Positions 19,701 to 27,466 of a stretch of DNA of 64,000 nucleotides are shown here, piece after piece. The stretch lies in NCBI GenBank assembly GCA_002015125.1, contig MUYB01000030.1:1-64000 (forward strand), written 5' to 3'. The translations under genes were made by a program, and so were the position numbers. Below the pieces are notes generated by a model that was given only the letters and a program-made list of their open reading frames with translations, did not search any database and had not been told where the DNA came from. The stretch is from [Haemophilus] felis. GTDB taxonomy: Bacteria; Pseudomonadota; Gammaproteobacteria; Enterobacterales; Pasteurellaceae. How positions within the stretch are numbered: the first letter of the stretch is position 1; the number at the start of each line of letters is the position of its first letter.

Positions 19701-22700
19701 CTAATAAATTACCTTTGTGGTCGTAAATAGACACGGATGCCCCACTTGTGGCGCCTGAAACCGTTCCACCAATCACAAACTGATCAAAATCGCCGTTTGC
19801 GGGTTGATCGGTGTCCACCACTTTTTTCAAGGCAAGGTCATTGATCGTTGCTGTTGGTAATGTTGGCTCGGCTGGCGGTGGTGTGTAAGTGCTGTGGGTC
19901 ACACTGGTGTTGTTGTCACCATCAGCGTTTGAACCATTGTTAGTGCCCTGTGCTGTGCCAGTGCCTCCACCTGTGGTTGGAGGTGTTGAACCGCCCGTAC
20001 TTGTGCCACCTGTACCAGTTGAACCTGCATTGCCTGATGTTGAACCTGAGCCGTTGTCAGCCGAACCACCAGCGTTATTGCCAGCGTTGCCATCTGTGGT
20101 ACCGCTACCTGAAGCATTACCACCATTTGTGCCTGTGCTTGGCGTTGAACCTGTGCCAGCATCCGCACCATTTTCACCAGTTTCTCCTGCATTATTTGGC
20201 ATTGGAGTGAGTTTTGCGATGGTCAGTTTGGTCTCTTCACTTGGGTTTTTGCCCTCGGCTTTCGCCGTGATCTTAACTTCCGCCCCTTCTTTGATGAAAT
20301 CCTCAGGCGAGTTTCCTGTGCCGTGTCCTTCCGTGAAGCTGACGGTAAATTTGCCGTCTGTCCCCACATTGACGGTTTGGCTGTGGTTGCCAATGGTGAC
20401 GGTTACCGTCTGTGCGTTTGGCTTGCCTTGAGCATCTAAGCCTACTTCACCTGTTAAGGTAAATTCATCAGGGTTGCCATCGCCGTTGGTGTCTAACGCC
20501 ACCAAGGTCATATTTTTCGGTTTTTCTGTGGTTTCCACTGTTTTGCCATCACCATCAATGCCTGTGGTAATGCTCACCGTTGGGCTACGTTCTGTACCGT
20601 CTTTGTTTTCTGTTTCAGCGGTCACGATACTTTCATCTTTCACGTTTGTGCCGTTGATGGTCGCCGTGTTTTTATTTTTATCCACCACCACATTTGGATC
20701 ATTACTTTCCCAACTGCCGTCTTCTTTTTTGCTAACAGTAGCTTCTTTACGTGGCGGATTTGGCTCGTTTTCTGTGGCTGGCGGTTGATAGGTCACCTTC
20801 ACCTTATCGCCTGTTTGGGCATTGGTCGGTAATTGGATGACCACACCACCTACATTAGGTTGTGAACCTGCACCACCTGTATTATTGCCAGCACTTCCAC
20901 CACCTTGGTTAGTTGTATCTGTTGGGCTGCCTGCCGTTGCACCGCCTTGCGTTCCACCTTGAACACCACCAGTTGTACCAGCACCTTGATTATTGCCTGC
21001 ATTTGGTGTGGCTGGAGTTGTGCTACCTGAATTTCCAGTATTTGGTGTCACTGGCGTTGCTCCGCCTGCGCTACCTGTTACGCCCGTGGCTGTTCCTTCG
21101 GTGTTGGTTAAGGTTGGAGGCGTAAGCGTTGGGGTGCTAGGTTGGCTACCATTGCCAGCCCCTACATTGGCGTTGCCGTTTTGGTTTGAACCTGTGCCGT
21201 TGTTATTCGTATTGCTATCCGTTGGCTGTACTTGCGCTGTGTTGCCGTGGGTAATCACTGTTGTGGTTGTCCCTTGGTTACCTGCCAAGTCTGTAGAGGT
21301 GACGTTGACTTCTGTATTCGGCTTGGTGGCTTCCGCTGGTACCGTAATCACATCATGGCCGTTTTCATCACGGCTTACTTTCACATTAGAATCATCGCTT
21401 TTTAATGTGCCATCATCTTGACGTGTGACCGTGGCAGTATGCTTGTTACCGCTTGCATCCGTGTATTCCACCTTAGTTTTGTCCGCATCAGGGGCGATGA
21501 CCACATCCACGTTATTATCATTGGTGTTGGTTTCTGTCGCTTTCGCAGGCGGTGTGGTTTCAATATGGGTAATCGGATTTTTATCTTTTGGTGCCACCAC
21601 AGGATCGCTGGCTCGCATTCCCTCTTGATCTTGGCTTACACTAATGTCGCTACCGCCGTTGACTTCACCATTTGGTAAATCTTTGGTGTGAATGGTAAAC
21701 GTGCCGTCTTGATTAACCGTGCCACGTCCAATTTCTTCGCCTGTTTTGTTGTTAGTGGCAATCACTGTCGCCCCTGGCGTGCCTCCCTCACCTTTGATGA
21801 TATGACGATTCGGGAATGGATCAGCCACAGGATCCGTGTCGATAGACGTGGTTTCTGTAAGTTTCACTGGCGGTAATTGTGGTTTAATTGCTTCAAGCGT
21901 AATTTCATTGCTTGGTGTGCTGTTGCCTGCTAAGTCGGAAGCATTCACGCTCACTTTACCACTCTCAGGCAATTTGCCACGTGGAATATGAATATCGCCT
22001 TTATTAGCTGGAATATCAGGGAAGCCTTCTTTATCCGCTTTCATCACGCCTGTGATCGGATCTTTGCTGTAGGTCACCACAGGTTTTCCATCCACGCTAA
22101 TGGTGATTTTATCTGTGGTCGATGGATTGAATTTAATGTTTACCCCTTCTTCCGTTTGCGACAATTCAGGTTTCACTGGTGCATCTTTGTCGTTTGGATG
22201 CCCTTCTGTTCCTTCAGCAATCGCAGGTACATTGGTTGAAACAGGGTTAGTTGGAGCTTTGCCTTCATCTTGCAACTGCACACTAACGCTACTTGGATTT
22301 GGGTTATTGTGGTTGACTTGGACATTCACGGTAATGTTGCCGTTATTGTCTTTGCTAAACACTTTAATTGGCTGACCGTCTGTCCCTAATACATCTTGCC
22401 CGTTAGCATCTTTTAAATTCGCATTGAGATCAATTTTGCCGTTATAAAGCACATTGCCTTTGTTATCGGTGATGATCACATTGGTATTTTCTTGTGCTTT
22501 GCCTTCGCCCCCTGCCAAGGTGATACTGATGAGATCAGGATTTGCGTTGGCGATTTTATCTGTATCGACCGCCTTAATGCTTAAAATCTCTGCCGTGCGT
22601 TCAGTCGGTTCGTCATAACCTGTTATTTTCGTGATCACAGGGGAGGCATTACTTGCCAAATCTTCAATAGACACATCAATTGGGCTGTTGTCTTTTAAGC

Positions 22701-25200
22701 TGTTTTCAGCAATAACAAGGGTTTTTCCGTTGATATTGAGATCAATCACTGAAGTATTTGTTCCATTGCCGCGGCTTGCTACATCTGCTCCATTCACTTT
22801 AAGTTGAATATTTGGCAGATTGGCATCGTCAATTTTGGTTTTATACTCGTAGGAATTGGTTACATTTTCCTGCACACCTTGCTCGTTTGTCTTGAGGATT
22901 TTTGCCGCTTCCCATTCATTACTGCCTTTATTTTTACGCAAGGTAATTTCAACGGTTTTGTTTTCTTTGTCGGTAACAGTTTTGGTGACCAAGAAATTCA
23001 CCACCTCTAAACGGCTACCATCTGCACTTGGTTGAAGGAGTAATTCAATTTTGTTGCCTTGTTCATCTTCAAATTTGCTGATCAAGGTTTCAAATGGTTT
23101 GATGTTGTTTGCCACAATACGTACACCGCCATCGCCTAAAGTTTCATTAGTGTACACTTCAGGAGAAGCAGGCGTGATGCTGTCGTATGGATGCCCAGCT
23201 TTACCATTTGGCACATCAGGAATGACAACTTCTGAGGAAAAATCACTTGGTTGTTTATTGGGTTCAAAGGCTTGCAATACGAGTTTGTCACCGACTTTGA
23301 AATCCACATCTTTGCGAACAAGATCCGTAGCTTTAATGGTGGCTTTACCGCTTTGATCTGCTTTAACGGTAGCGATTAAAATTGGATCGCTACCCTCTTT
23401 TTTTACATATAAACCAATGGTTGCACCTGGTGTAGCATCTTCTACATGAGCAGTGAAACTTTCAGGGTTGTTGTCTGCATCAATACTTTCGTCTTTCACC
23501 TCAGTAATCGGGGAAAGCGTATCAGTTTTTTCTCTGAATTTTGGTGTTTTGGATTTTTCTGTTGGGGTGCTGGTTGTGATTGTGGTTGTGCCGTTAGCGG
23601 TATTTAGGCTAACAGGCTCGCTTGGGCGACTGGCGTTTTCTGTGTTGTTATCCACATCTTTATCGTGGCTAATCACTACCACTTTTGAACCATTTGGTGC
23701 TTTTGTATCGTCTAACACAGCGATAAAGCCATTTTCCGTTGGGATAATGGCTTTAATCACACCATTGGCATCCGCCGTATTATCTGGTTTGGTGAAATTG
23801 CCGTTTTGATCTTTGCTGATAGTAACTTTAACCGTGGAGTTATCGGATTTAATTATCTCAAGGGTGACGCTATCGACCTTGTTCTTTTCATTTTTGGCAT
23901 TGTTTCCTGTTGGGAAAGTTACGTTAAGCACATGATCGGTATCGTCTATATTATTTGTTCCAGCACTGTCTTTTTGGGCTTGGGTCAATTTTCCAGCTGA
24001 AACCACTGGCGTTTCTAACACGCTATTGTTCACAGCCTTCGCTTCAACGCTAATGTTCTCTTTTGGCACATTGCTTAATGGAAGCGAACTTGGGTTGTGA
24101 TGAGGCTCGGTTACCACTAAGGTTAAATCTTCAAGACTATCACGTGCTGGATTGTTGCTGTCTAAGGCCACTTTTAGCGTCCAATCTTTCAAATCGCCAG
24201 CAGCCCCTGTGTTATCAGCGATAAATTCCGCAATTTTGTTGCCGTTTTTATCATAGACGCTAACGGTCGCCCCTTTGGTGACCTTACCTGATAAAGTAAG
24301 TGCATCAGAGATGCCATCGCCATTGCGATCTTTTTCGATTACAGAATTTAAGGTGATTTGAGCGGTTTGATCAAAAGGTGCTGCAAGGGTTTTCTCATTG
24401 GTTAGCCCTGCTGCATCAATGGCCTTAATCGACACATTGGCATTATCTTTAAACAGATTTGGCGCAAATTCTACAATGCCTTTGTTGAGGAAAAACTTTG
24501 GCGGTTGTTCAGTTAAACCTAAATGGGAAATATCGGTAACTAGGGTAAAAATGCCGTCTTTTTGTTTATAAACAAGGGTAATAGGATCGGTTTTGCCTTC
24601 AGGCGTAAAGGTGATTTCATAGGTATCCACTTTTGGATTAACTTTTAAGGTTAAACCACCTGTAAGTTCCCCTTTGGCGTTTTTACTTGGGAAAATGTCC
24701 AATTCAAGAACAGGTTTTCCTTTGCCATCACGTGGGAACACATAAGCTAAATACATGCCAAGGCTTGAACCTAAAAAGCCTAATAGGGATTTCCAACTGA
24801 AAAATGAGGTATTTTGTGCACCTTCAAGGGTAAGCACTTGTTCTGCCAATACATCTTCCCCTAGAGTTGGAATGCTCTCAATCAAATTGCCATTTTCGGC
24901 AAAATAAGGGTGGAACAAACCATCTTCACGCACACCAACGATAGAGCTTAGTGGTTCGTAGCTGTAGTATTCTTGAATAATTAAATCAACTTGATTGTCT
25001 TCATCAATAAAAATATGCAGATCGTTGCCAACGCGTTTTGCACGGATTTTTTCAGGCCCAAGTTGGGTTTCTGTGTCTATTAGTTCAAACATCACTTCTG
25101 TCTTTGGGTGCGTAACCACGGTAGCCGAATGCGGATTAATATCAATGTTAACAATAGAAAGGTTGCCATCTTTGGTGTGCATTTTAAGTTGAATTGCCAT
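10747..25200 (-). CDS. Giant BapA/LapA-like RTX adhesin (probably type I-secreted)
   Basis: A 4817-residue surface or biofilm protein. The start is ATG at 25200 with AGGATC before it (an earlier ATG at 25227 lacks a good site). Residues 1 to about 150 form a BapA-prefix-type module (KMHTKDGNLSIVNI, VGNDLHIFIDEDNQVDLIIQ, GVREDGLFHPYFAENG) ending in a hydrophobic segment (LLGFLGSSLGMYLAYVF). Dozens of Ig-like bacterial repeats follow, many closing with a GHPND/AHPND word. Two Gly/Asn/Ser/Thr-rich linkers lie near residues 1315-1455 and 1665-1775, and an Ala/Pro-rich linker near 3215-3255. Near 4480-4650 are at least five RTX-like words (GKGDDALFI, GAGDDLLLM, GDGRDHIES, GNGNDSVSI, GDGDDVFIF) that should bind Ca2+. 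I saw no cysteine. There is no Sec signal, as expected for type I secretion, but no TolC/HlyB/HlyD genes are in the window. Confidence 0.9.
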   Translation of the reverse strand: MAIQLKMHTKDGNLSIVNIDINPHSATVVTHPKTEVMFELIDTETQLGPEKIRAKRVGNDLHIFIDEDNQVDLIIQEYYSYEPLSSIVGVREDGLFHPYFAENGNLIESIPTLGEDVLAEQVLTLEGAQNTSFFSWKSLLGFLGSSLGMYLAYVFPRDGKGKPVLELDIFPSKNAKGELTGGLTLKVNPKVDTYEITFTPEGKTDPITLVYKQKDGIFTLVTDISHLGLTEQPPKFFLNKGIVEFAPNLFKDNANVSIKAIDAAGLTNEKTLAAPFDQTAQITLNSVIEKDRNGDGISDALTLSGKVTKGATVSVYDKNGNKIAEFIADNTGAAGDLKDWTLKVALDSNNPARDSLEDLTLVVTEPHHNPSSLPLSNVPKENISVEAKAVNNSVLETPVVSAGKLTQAQKDSAGTNNIDDTDHVLNVTFPTGNNAKNEKNKVDSVTLEIIKSDNSTVKVTISKDQNGNFTKPDNTADANGVIKAIIPTENGFIAVLDDTKAPNGSKVVVISHDKDVDNNTENASRPSEPVSLNTANGTTTITTSTPTEKSKTPKFREKTDTLSPITEVKDESIDADNNPESFTAHVEDATPGATIGLYVKKEGSDPILIATVKADQSGKATIKATDLVRKDVDFKVGDKLVLQAFEPNKQPSDFSSEVVIPDVPNGKAGHPYDSITPASPEVYTNETLGDGGVRIVANNIKPFETLISKFEDEQGNKIELLLQPSADGSRLEVVNFLVTKTVTDKENKTVEITLRKNKGSNEWEAAKILKTNEQGVQENVTNSYEYKTKIDDANLPNIQLKVNGADVASRGNGTNTSVIDLNINGKTLVIAENSLKDNSPIDVSIEDLASNASPVITKITGYDEPTERTAEILSIKAVDTDKIANANPDLISITLAGGEGKAQENTNVIITDNKGNVLYNGKIDLNANLKDANGQDVLGTDGQPIKVFSKDNNGNITVNVQVNHNNPNPSSVSVQLQDEGKAPTNPVSTNVPAIAEGTEGHPNDKDAPVKPELSQTEEGVNIKFNPSTTDKITISVDGKPVVTYSKDPITGVMKADKEGFPDIPANKGDIHIPRGKLPESGKVSVNASDLAGNSTPSNEITLEAIKPQLPPVKLTETTSIDTDPVADPFPNRHIIKGEGGTPGATVIATNNKTGEEIGRGTVNQDGTFTIHTKDLPNGEVNGGSDISVSQDQEGMRASDPVVAPKDKNPITHIETTPPAKATETNTNDNNVDVVIAPDADKTKVEYTDASGNKHTATVTRQDDGTLKSDDSNVKVSRDENGHDVITVPAEATKPNTEVNVTSTDLAGNQGTTTTVITHGNTAQVQPTDSNTNNNGTGSNQNGNANVGAGNGSQPSTPTLTPPTLTNTEGTATGVTGSAGGATPVTPNTGNSGSTTPATPNAGNNQGAGTTGGVQGGTQGGATAGSPTDTTNQGGGSAGNNTGGAGSQPNVGGVVIQLPTNAQTGDKVKVTYQPPATENEPNPPRKEATVSKKEDGSWESNDPNVVVDKNKNTATINGTNVKDESIVTAETENKDGTERSPTVSITTGIDGDGKTVETTEKPKNMTLVALDTNGDGNPDEFTLTGEVGLDAQGKPNAQTVTVTIGNHSQTVNVGTDGKFTVSFTEGHGTGNSPEDFIKEGAEVKITAKAEGKNPSEETKLTIAKLTPMPNNAGETGENGADAGTGSTPSTGTNGGNASGSGTTDGNAGNNAGGSADNGSGSTSGNAGSTGTGGTSTGGSTPPTTGGGTGTAQGTNNGSNADGDNNTSVTHSTYTPPPAEPTLPTATINDLALKKVVDTDQPANGDFDQFVIGGTVSGATSGASVSIYDHKGNLLGSGNLDASGKFEITATENEGVDLEPKGGAENTLTIKVMENGKPTKETTFVLQETNNGNNNSLTKEYADKQSPEAAKPTANTIDGSVSITVPTNAATGDKITITLVETGAGKTQDGKDQTTTVTLTRNPDGSWSSDKPNVIPDLRDGENTINIPEGKVKDNTEVKTQVTDLAGNSSAESTATAGTDRTTHAPSNIVMTSVDLDSKANSSIEKVKIEGKVIGEPAGTTISIADKTGKVIGTATTTAPNAQGESTFSFIVYKKDQKNLDKDNTDQNINHGFVDTLEAGDQFSFTAKSGDKGDSPTATTAVVVALPTPEQGSDPKDLTPTNKEALSKAHPNDTSLETELQDGSFATFTAGSDGTQSAVVKLPKVSSEVRNAVLVFKKENGIDLIVSFYRDPNDTNNPKKWAMSEAGTTNGLTLTEGQNGDFPTVNVPATALKGTGTADERGKLSLTLLDEAGNTKKLESQVPADQKTHLKLISATAVDVGTGNNISDKQAEKAKIELEAEAGSSVTITITSDGKTLTKTFTVPESGNTITGSTGVALKQMTGNVGNPKTEANSNGDNETIYTLVVDVESKDATGSNAGFTLKPESKVDVVAKKANSADGVAKQDQLGAVPNGKAGHEGDNDSIGWSENGVTTNPISQGNFNDKGEVEAKIKTPTVTDVEEFSITFHKQNTTGPSTEVSVTYVRDNNNGWKVKDGTEAHGTTYANNEVTIPADVLDGSRANDTTANHPIKVSAADIAGNPAVEHTNSSVKDKAPTPAVDVDPNNGATGTSNTYKAPTLTAVDLSTSADKTAEKITISGQNSAIAGATLTLKKADGTPVTDKDGTPITTTADNNGNYSFVLEKEAENGAAATTPTAPAAGASGADTPKKVTTIESGYKISALKPDHSTSPDSQNIAVTEVARGTTVNKAQTHPNDNTAPEVQKDSSVNEHMGEVVFMLPISESAVNNGNATAGGAGAGTGSSTNAADKVAREGDRIKFMLEPQAANGNTVGGTGQPTAQPNATTASKLLELELKNPNATEAKDAWEVVQPTATAGAAPAPGQNGVTATKDNIEIEKVTEKDGKQYWKFTLRADKPVETTNPQADRPTETEGANPTGATGEPTTAATHKTTAKDDAYIKTLAERKRITGLKTGDKVKVTVEDYAGNVSSEVEGVVLDPTKIDKLLFFKGTAATANEKDPFKAHRLVGVEEAKSTTDTTTTTTQNGASGYNSGDVVFKVGVDHTAIRIEYTTPKWVNTLPAETEATTAGSPTPSTGTATASGFESKVIWAVKKDDGTWELRDNNNGKPADTQLADASTIGKAFEHKATDANAAAAPATAPATAPAASGAKDTEFDKTGWYIKLNADAVKDGSAVRAIAYDVDGNTKEATLFGVPEVKDEPAATTPAASTPAAAAPAPAPAPAPTTSSPSPADNQPSLRGEDMVADFDDATDTAVEKIDPVQNNSDNITITPKADDATAVIVEFETVSDSKLTDVIRNRLGLAGSSTGTNPQQAGTAVPAGDSKNYLVAMKTTTDTLVAKNGTEGATTQQEAQSNQDVQWKLFMYRPNPVSTGNGNTATAPSTSGKPDFSKVNGKDANLVEVPSEVATIDAATGKITLKKDVVKNGSTVNTQAIDAYGNMAEGKKDSISNTSPTFSPNVPEPKVQSLGLNKISVVPGALPYITEKKPTSTQPGNTGEIDDTPTDTLDGSNFKTEIDLSGGANFDNTPELIIEYQPATGTLGQTGYTEPKYVLKKGNGVTVNNGADGTTSGPTTTTTGNELKVGDKVTVNGTGNNGKSQTVTIESFDPKNGNLVLSGTEGHKVIAVAKKTVNTQTTSSGGSSSSSEVKSKEVSATFEGRDLTPNAADQATATANNDGSVTINPGADNTKVRIEYYEQQTNGANTGTNQAKVITLKKKQNGSGWEKDTSVNTNTGDDQHFDLSNGTIKLKADKVADGSAVKVVGITTINATAGTSTSQDIEAEPFSVNAGYDSGSVTTPTNNNNTITENGADINFGKGNGTVEFEDPDGGKVIITVKPKPDGSKELVDQNGFPVDDSVATIDDSGKVTVKPDAIKPGTGVTGTVVMPNTNGGTPTVTTVNVAPPTKPAQNTDAEFVLTSTKDNEFTVHLKNPSNVNGYMAKFKVLDTDTHQERDVYIKADAKRGQGSTGFTGGWNNPILNGAYGNDALSIFAKTEGDIYIELKDDGKGTLVVKSGTRYKLYADSSEEPKLTDVTSEKLKIEFKKNTSSSSFTTLKNNMASTSGVDQTDYLINKEAHPQGQNSTKPRTNSVDLDNATSQGDMLIKPRADHNKLNVSYVKEDGSIAKALLKKSTDKTKWEFHNISHATKEDFNLDDMNNIKLNWWALKDNERNGVKVQAFEDGKRPSHWVQETPGTDPVNPTNNNQPPVKENALDKVSDGGWGNKAKGDQNTIILNNDFEVRYWKHWDPKVNYYWDGGAPGLFLEKITANNGGRMFWSVLEKNGSDRQKTDYHNTVELTKALELLVDGDMGDWSRGYPNRPHEVKMFHHSWFAADSQRMRDSKKRIDAQNGSSQPQSADGQSDETNDALVFRNNLGSDQYDINDGRMFVDMGDGNNVIGVGVGNFRWHIYQKQEKKGHLKDRYKYFGDWETAEATQFGKHLASFESYHLANLFGGKFGGASGGRLYNSDLKFGKGDDALFIDGSFRDWHAGQYAVANATVEMGAGDDLLLMSRQNLDYFHDAVTGMIGNNSVINMGDGRDHIESVGFGGNAKIMLGNGNDSVSIARMIDSNTELSAGAGADVVHVHGEVRDGAKINLGDGDDVFIFGQNTERDHFGVVLFGGGESYGRFEGFLDGGDGYDIVKLYKHDETTIRSGNVTNLSTANIRGIEEIWLDNGASVDIRYDDLLADNVNGHIKIRAMGQAGSGSAGTANKSQRMVVDLGANNSNNDFSKDLTTKNGANGGSSGDYPTSEDSSVSPAKGNTQNKTWKFDHTVNADSNADGVTYNVFYFGGDSYNSVWIEEGIIVI

Positions 25201-25294
25201 GAGAGATCCTTTTAGTTTAATTATCAAAATTATGCGGATATCTTCTAAATCCTTTTTTATCGCAAACCCCGATCATCAATGACATTAACCTTGC

Positions 25295-25321
25295 TTAAAA
25301 CAGCGTTAACAACTGTTTTAA
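25295..25321. promoter_or_regulatory. Inverted repeat, possible operator upstream of the adhesin gene
   Basis: Perfect 9-base arms TTAAAACAG/CTGTTTTAA separated by CGTTAACAA, about 95-120 bases before the adhesin start. Symmetry and place fit a protein-binding site; the regulator is unknown. Confidence 0.4.
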
Positions 25322-25347
25322 AATCAACAAGTTAAGTAATTTCTAGC

Positions 25348-25360
25348 GGGGGGGGGGGGG
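25348..25360. repeat. Poly-G tract of 13 (candidate phase-variation switch)
   Basis: An uninterrupted run of 13 G (13 C in the adhesin sense) in an otherwise A+T-rich spacer, 148 bases before the adhesin start and 337 before tpsB. Such long G/C homopolymers are slippage-prone and in Pasteurellaceae and Neisseria commonly switch expression of surface genes. Being outside both reading frames, it would act on promoter spacing rather than frame. Confidence 0.8.
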
Positions 25361-25696
25361 TAAATTAAAAAAGAGAAAAAATCAATAAAAAAATGAAAAA
25401 CCTCTTAAATTAATTCCACAAGCCTAGCTAAACAAAAAATGAGATATAAAGATGAAATCCTAAATCAGTTTAAAAATTCGGCGCAATTCTACACAAATTC
25501 TCGAGCAAAAATCATCTCATTTTATGTAAAGTTATGTAAATTATGCTCAAAAAATAAGCAATTAAACTGCATTTAATTGAATAGAAAAATGGTTTTGTCC
25601 ATTTTTTAAGCCAAGTTGCATGATGATAGCAGAGGTACAACCAATTAAATGATTTTTTGTGCTAAAATTTCCCCTCAATAATTATATGGAGATTGT

Positions 25697-27439
25697 ATGA
25701 AAAACTGTCTGATGCTGAGATCCTTGCCGCTATTTTTAAGTTGCTCAGCCACTTTCCTGTTAACTTATCCTAATTCAACTTTTTCAGCCAACCAAACAAA
25801 TCCTCCAACTCAAGAAGACGCTACCCTTGCTCGAGAGTTGTTGCATTTGAAAAATAAACAACAATTTGATGAAGTGGACAAAAACTTTAAGAAGGCAAAC
25901 AAATTCTTAGCCCCCTCTAAAGAAAATCATCAACAGCAAATAAAGCCTACCGATAATACGATCAGTACACGTAAAATCACTAGTGTTAGCGTGGATATAG
26001 GATCAGAAAAAGTAACGTTAGATTTTTCTCGCGTGATTAATGATTATCAAGGCAAAGCCCTTTCCACCCAAGTGGTGTTTCAGTTGGTCAAAGATCTAAC
26101 GGATGTATTGTATCGTGCAGGCTATGTAACCAGTGCTATCGGATTGAAAAATCACAAAATCCAAAATGGAGATTTGCAGTTTGTGGTGCTTTGGGGAAGA
26201 GTTAGTGATGTGTTAGTTGAAGGCAAAGTGCCTGAAAAGTTAAAAGACAAAGCAATGATTTCTGTTTTACCACCGTTAAAAGACAAATTGTTAAACATTT
26301 ACGATATTGATCAGTTGGTTGAAATCTTAAACACCACCAATAAAAATGCTAAGGTGAATGTCGTAGCGGCAGATACTCAGGGCAGTTCTCATCTCAATAT
26401 TGAAAGAAAAAGAACCTATTTCCCAGAGGTAGGCTTTGGTCTGAATAATTCTGGCACAGAAAGTAATGCCAATGGTCGCAATCAAGCCACCTTAAATATA
26501 AGTTTAAGTGATGTGCTTGGCACGAATGACCAATGGCATTTTTCTACAGGTTATCGCCTGTATAAACAAAACAAGGCTAATCAACAGCAAAATTATGCAT
26601 TGTCCTATAGCCAACCTTTCTCTTTTTCAACGCTCGATGTCAAACTCTCCCAATCGCAATATGAAAAGGCGGTGAAAGGAGTGAACGGCACTTATGCCTC
26701 TTCAGGAAAAACCCAAACCTTGGGGCTGAAATTAACCAATGTGTTATCACGTAATCAAAACAGCATTTTATCCGCTTACGGTGAATTAGAATTTAAAAAA
26801 CGTGTGAGCTATTTTGCCGATATTCAAACGGGCAATTATCGCAATAATAAGGCCAATATTGGCTTATCTTATGTGACCAATTTCGCACAGGGTAAATTGT
26901 ATGCGGATATTTCTTATACCAATGGTTTAAGATGGTTCGGTGCAAATTATTCCGCTTATGATGATAAACGTGAAAAAACCTTAAAATTGTTGTCAGGAAG
27001 TGTTAACTGGCAACGTCTAATATCTTTGTTTAAGCGTTCAATGAATTATCAATTGCGTGTTGGCGGGCAATATGGATTTGATAGTTTGTATTCCGAAAAT
27101 CAATTTTCAATCGGCGATGAATATACAGTGCGAGGCTTTAAAGGCGGAGCTGCCTCTGGCGATAGCGGTGTGTATTTATCACAAACGATCACGGTCCCAT
27201 TTTATCCGCAAAAACCTTATTTATCTCAAATCTCTTTGCTTGCTGGATTAGATGTGGGTCAAGTTTATGTGAGAAAAACACATAAAAGCGACACCCTTGC
27301 TGGTATTGCATTGGGTGTAAAAGCACAAGTGAAATCCTTGTCATTATCCTTTACTTATGGTCAACCATTGAAGGGCGCTAACGATGTCGAGAACAATCGC
27401 CAGCCCGTGTATTACTTCAATGGATCAATTTCTTTTTAA
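25697..27439 (+). CDS. TpsB outer-membrane transporter (ShlB/FhaC/HecB family)
   Basis: 580-residue outer-membrane partner of a two-partner secretion system that exports the TpsA encoded 27 bases downstream. It has an N-terminal signal peptide, a periplasmic POTRA region (about residues 90-190, with LVKDLTDVLYRAGYVTSAI and FVVLWGRVSDVLVEG), then a 16-strand-type barrel ending in a Phe (YYFNGSISF). The conserved VRGF of the loop that folds into the pore is at 478-481 (YTVRGFKGG). GGAG precedes the ATG. It is equivalent in place and type to IbpB of Histophilus somni and LspB of H. ducreyi. Confidence 0.94.
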   Translation: MKNCLMLRSLPLFLSCSATFLLTYPNSTFSANQTNPPTQEDATLARELLHLKNKQQFDEVDKNFKKANKFLAPSKENHQQQIKPTDNTISTRKITSVSVDIGSEKVTLDFSRVINDYQGKALSTQVVFQLVKDLTDVLYRAGYVTSAIGLKNHKIQNGDLQFVVLWGRVSDVLVEGKVPEKLKDKAMISVLPPLKDKLLNIYDIDQLVEILNTTNKNAKVNVVAADTQGSSHLNIERKRTYFPEVGFGLNNSGTESNANGRNQATLNISLSDVLGTNDQWHFSTGYRLYKQNKANQQQNYALSYSQPFSFSTLDVKLSQSQYEKAVKGVNGTYASSGKTQTLGLKLTNVLSRNQNSILSAYGELEFKKRVSYFADIQTGNYRNNKANIGLSYVTNFAQGKLYADISYTNGLRWFGANYSAYDDKREKTLKLLSGSVNWQRLISLFKRSMNYQLRVGGQYGFDSLYSENQFSIGDEYTVRGFKGGAASGDSGVYLSQTITVPFYPQKPYLSQISLLAGLDVGQVYVRKTHKSDTLAGIALGVKAQVKSLSLSFTYGQPLKGANDVENNRQPVYYFNGSISF

Positions 27440-27466
27440 CAATGTTGAGTTTAGGAGTTAATTAAT

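Larger units (their letters stand above)
25201..25696. other. 496-base divergent spacer between the adhesin and TpsB genes
   Basis: No credible gene. It holds, from left to right, the adhesin leader, a 9-base inverted repeat (25295-25321), a 13-G tract (25348-25360), and a long A+T-rich stretch with repeats of TATGTAAA around 25522-25540. A TGTGCTAAAAT extended -10-like element (TAAAAT 25663-25668) lies 28 bases before the tpsB ATG, followed by the TGGAGA ribosome-binding site. Both promoters must lie here; exact start points cannot be read by eye. Confidence 0.7.

Noticed and set aside
15186-20431. Many plus-strand open frames rich in Leu/Val/Pro opposite the adhesin gene, some looking like membrane proteins
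   Set aside because: The hydrophobic look comes from the complement of Thr/Gly/Ala/Asn-rich codons. None has a convincing ribosome-binding site or homology.
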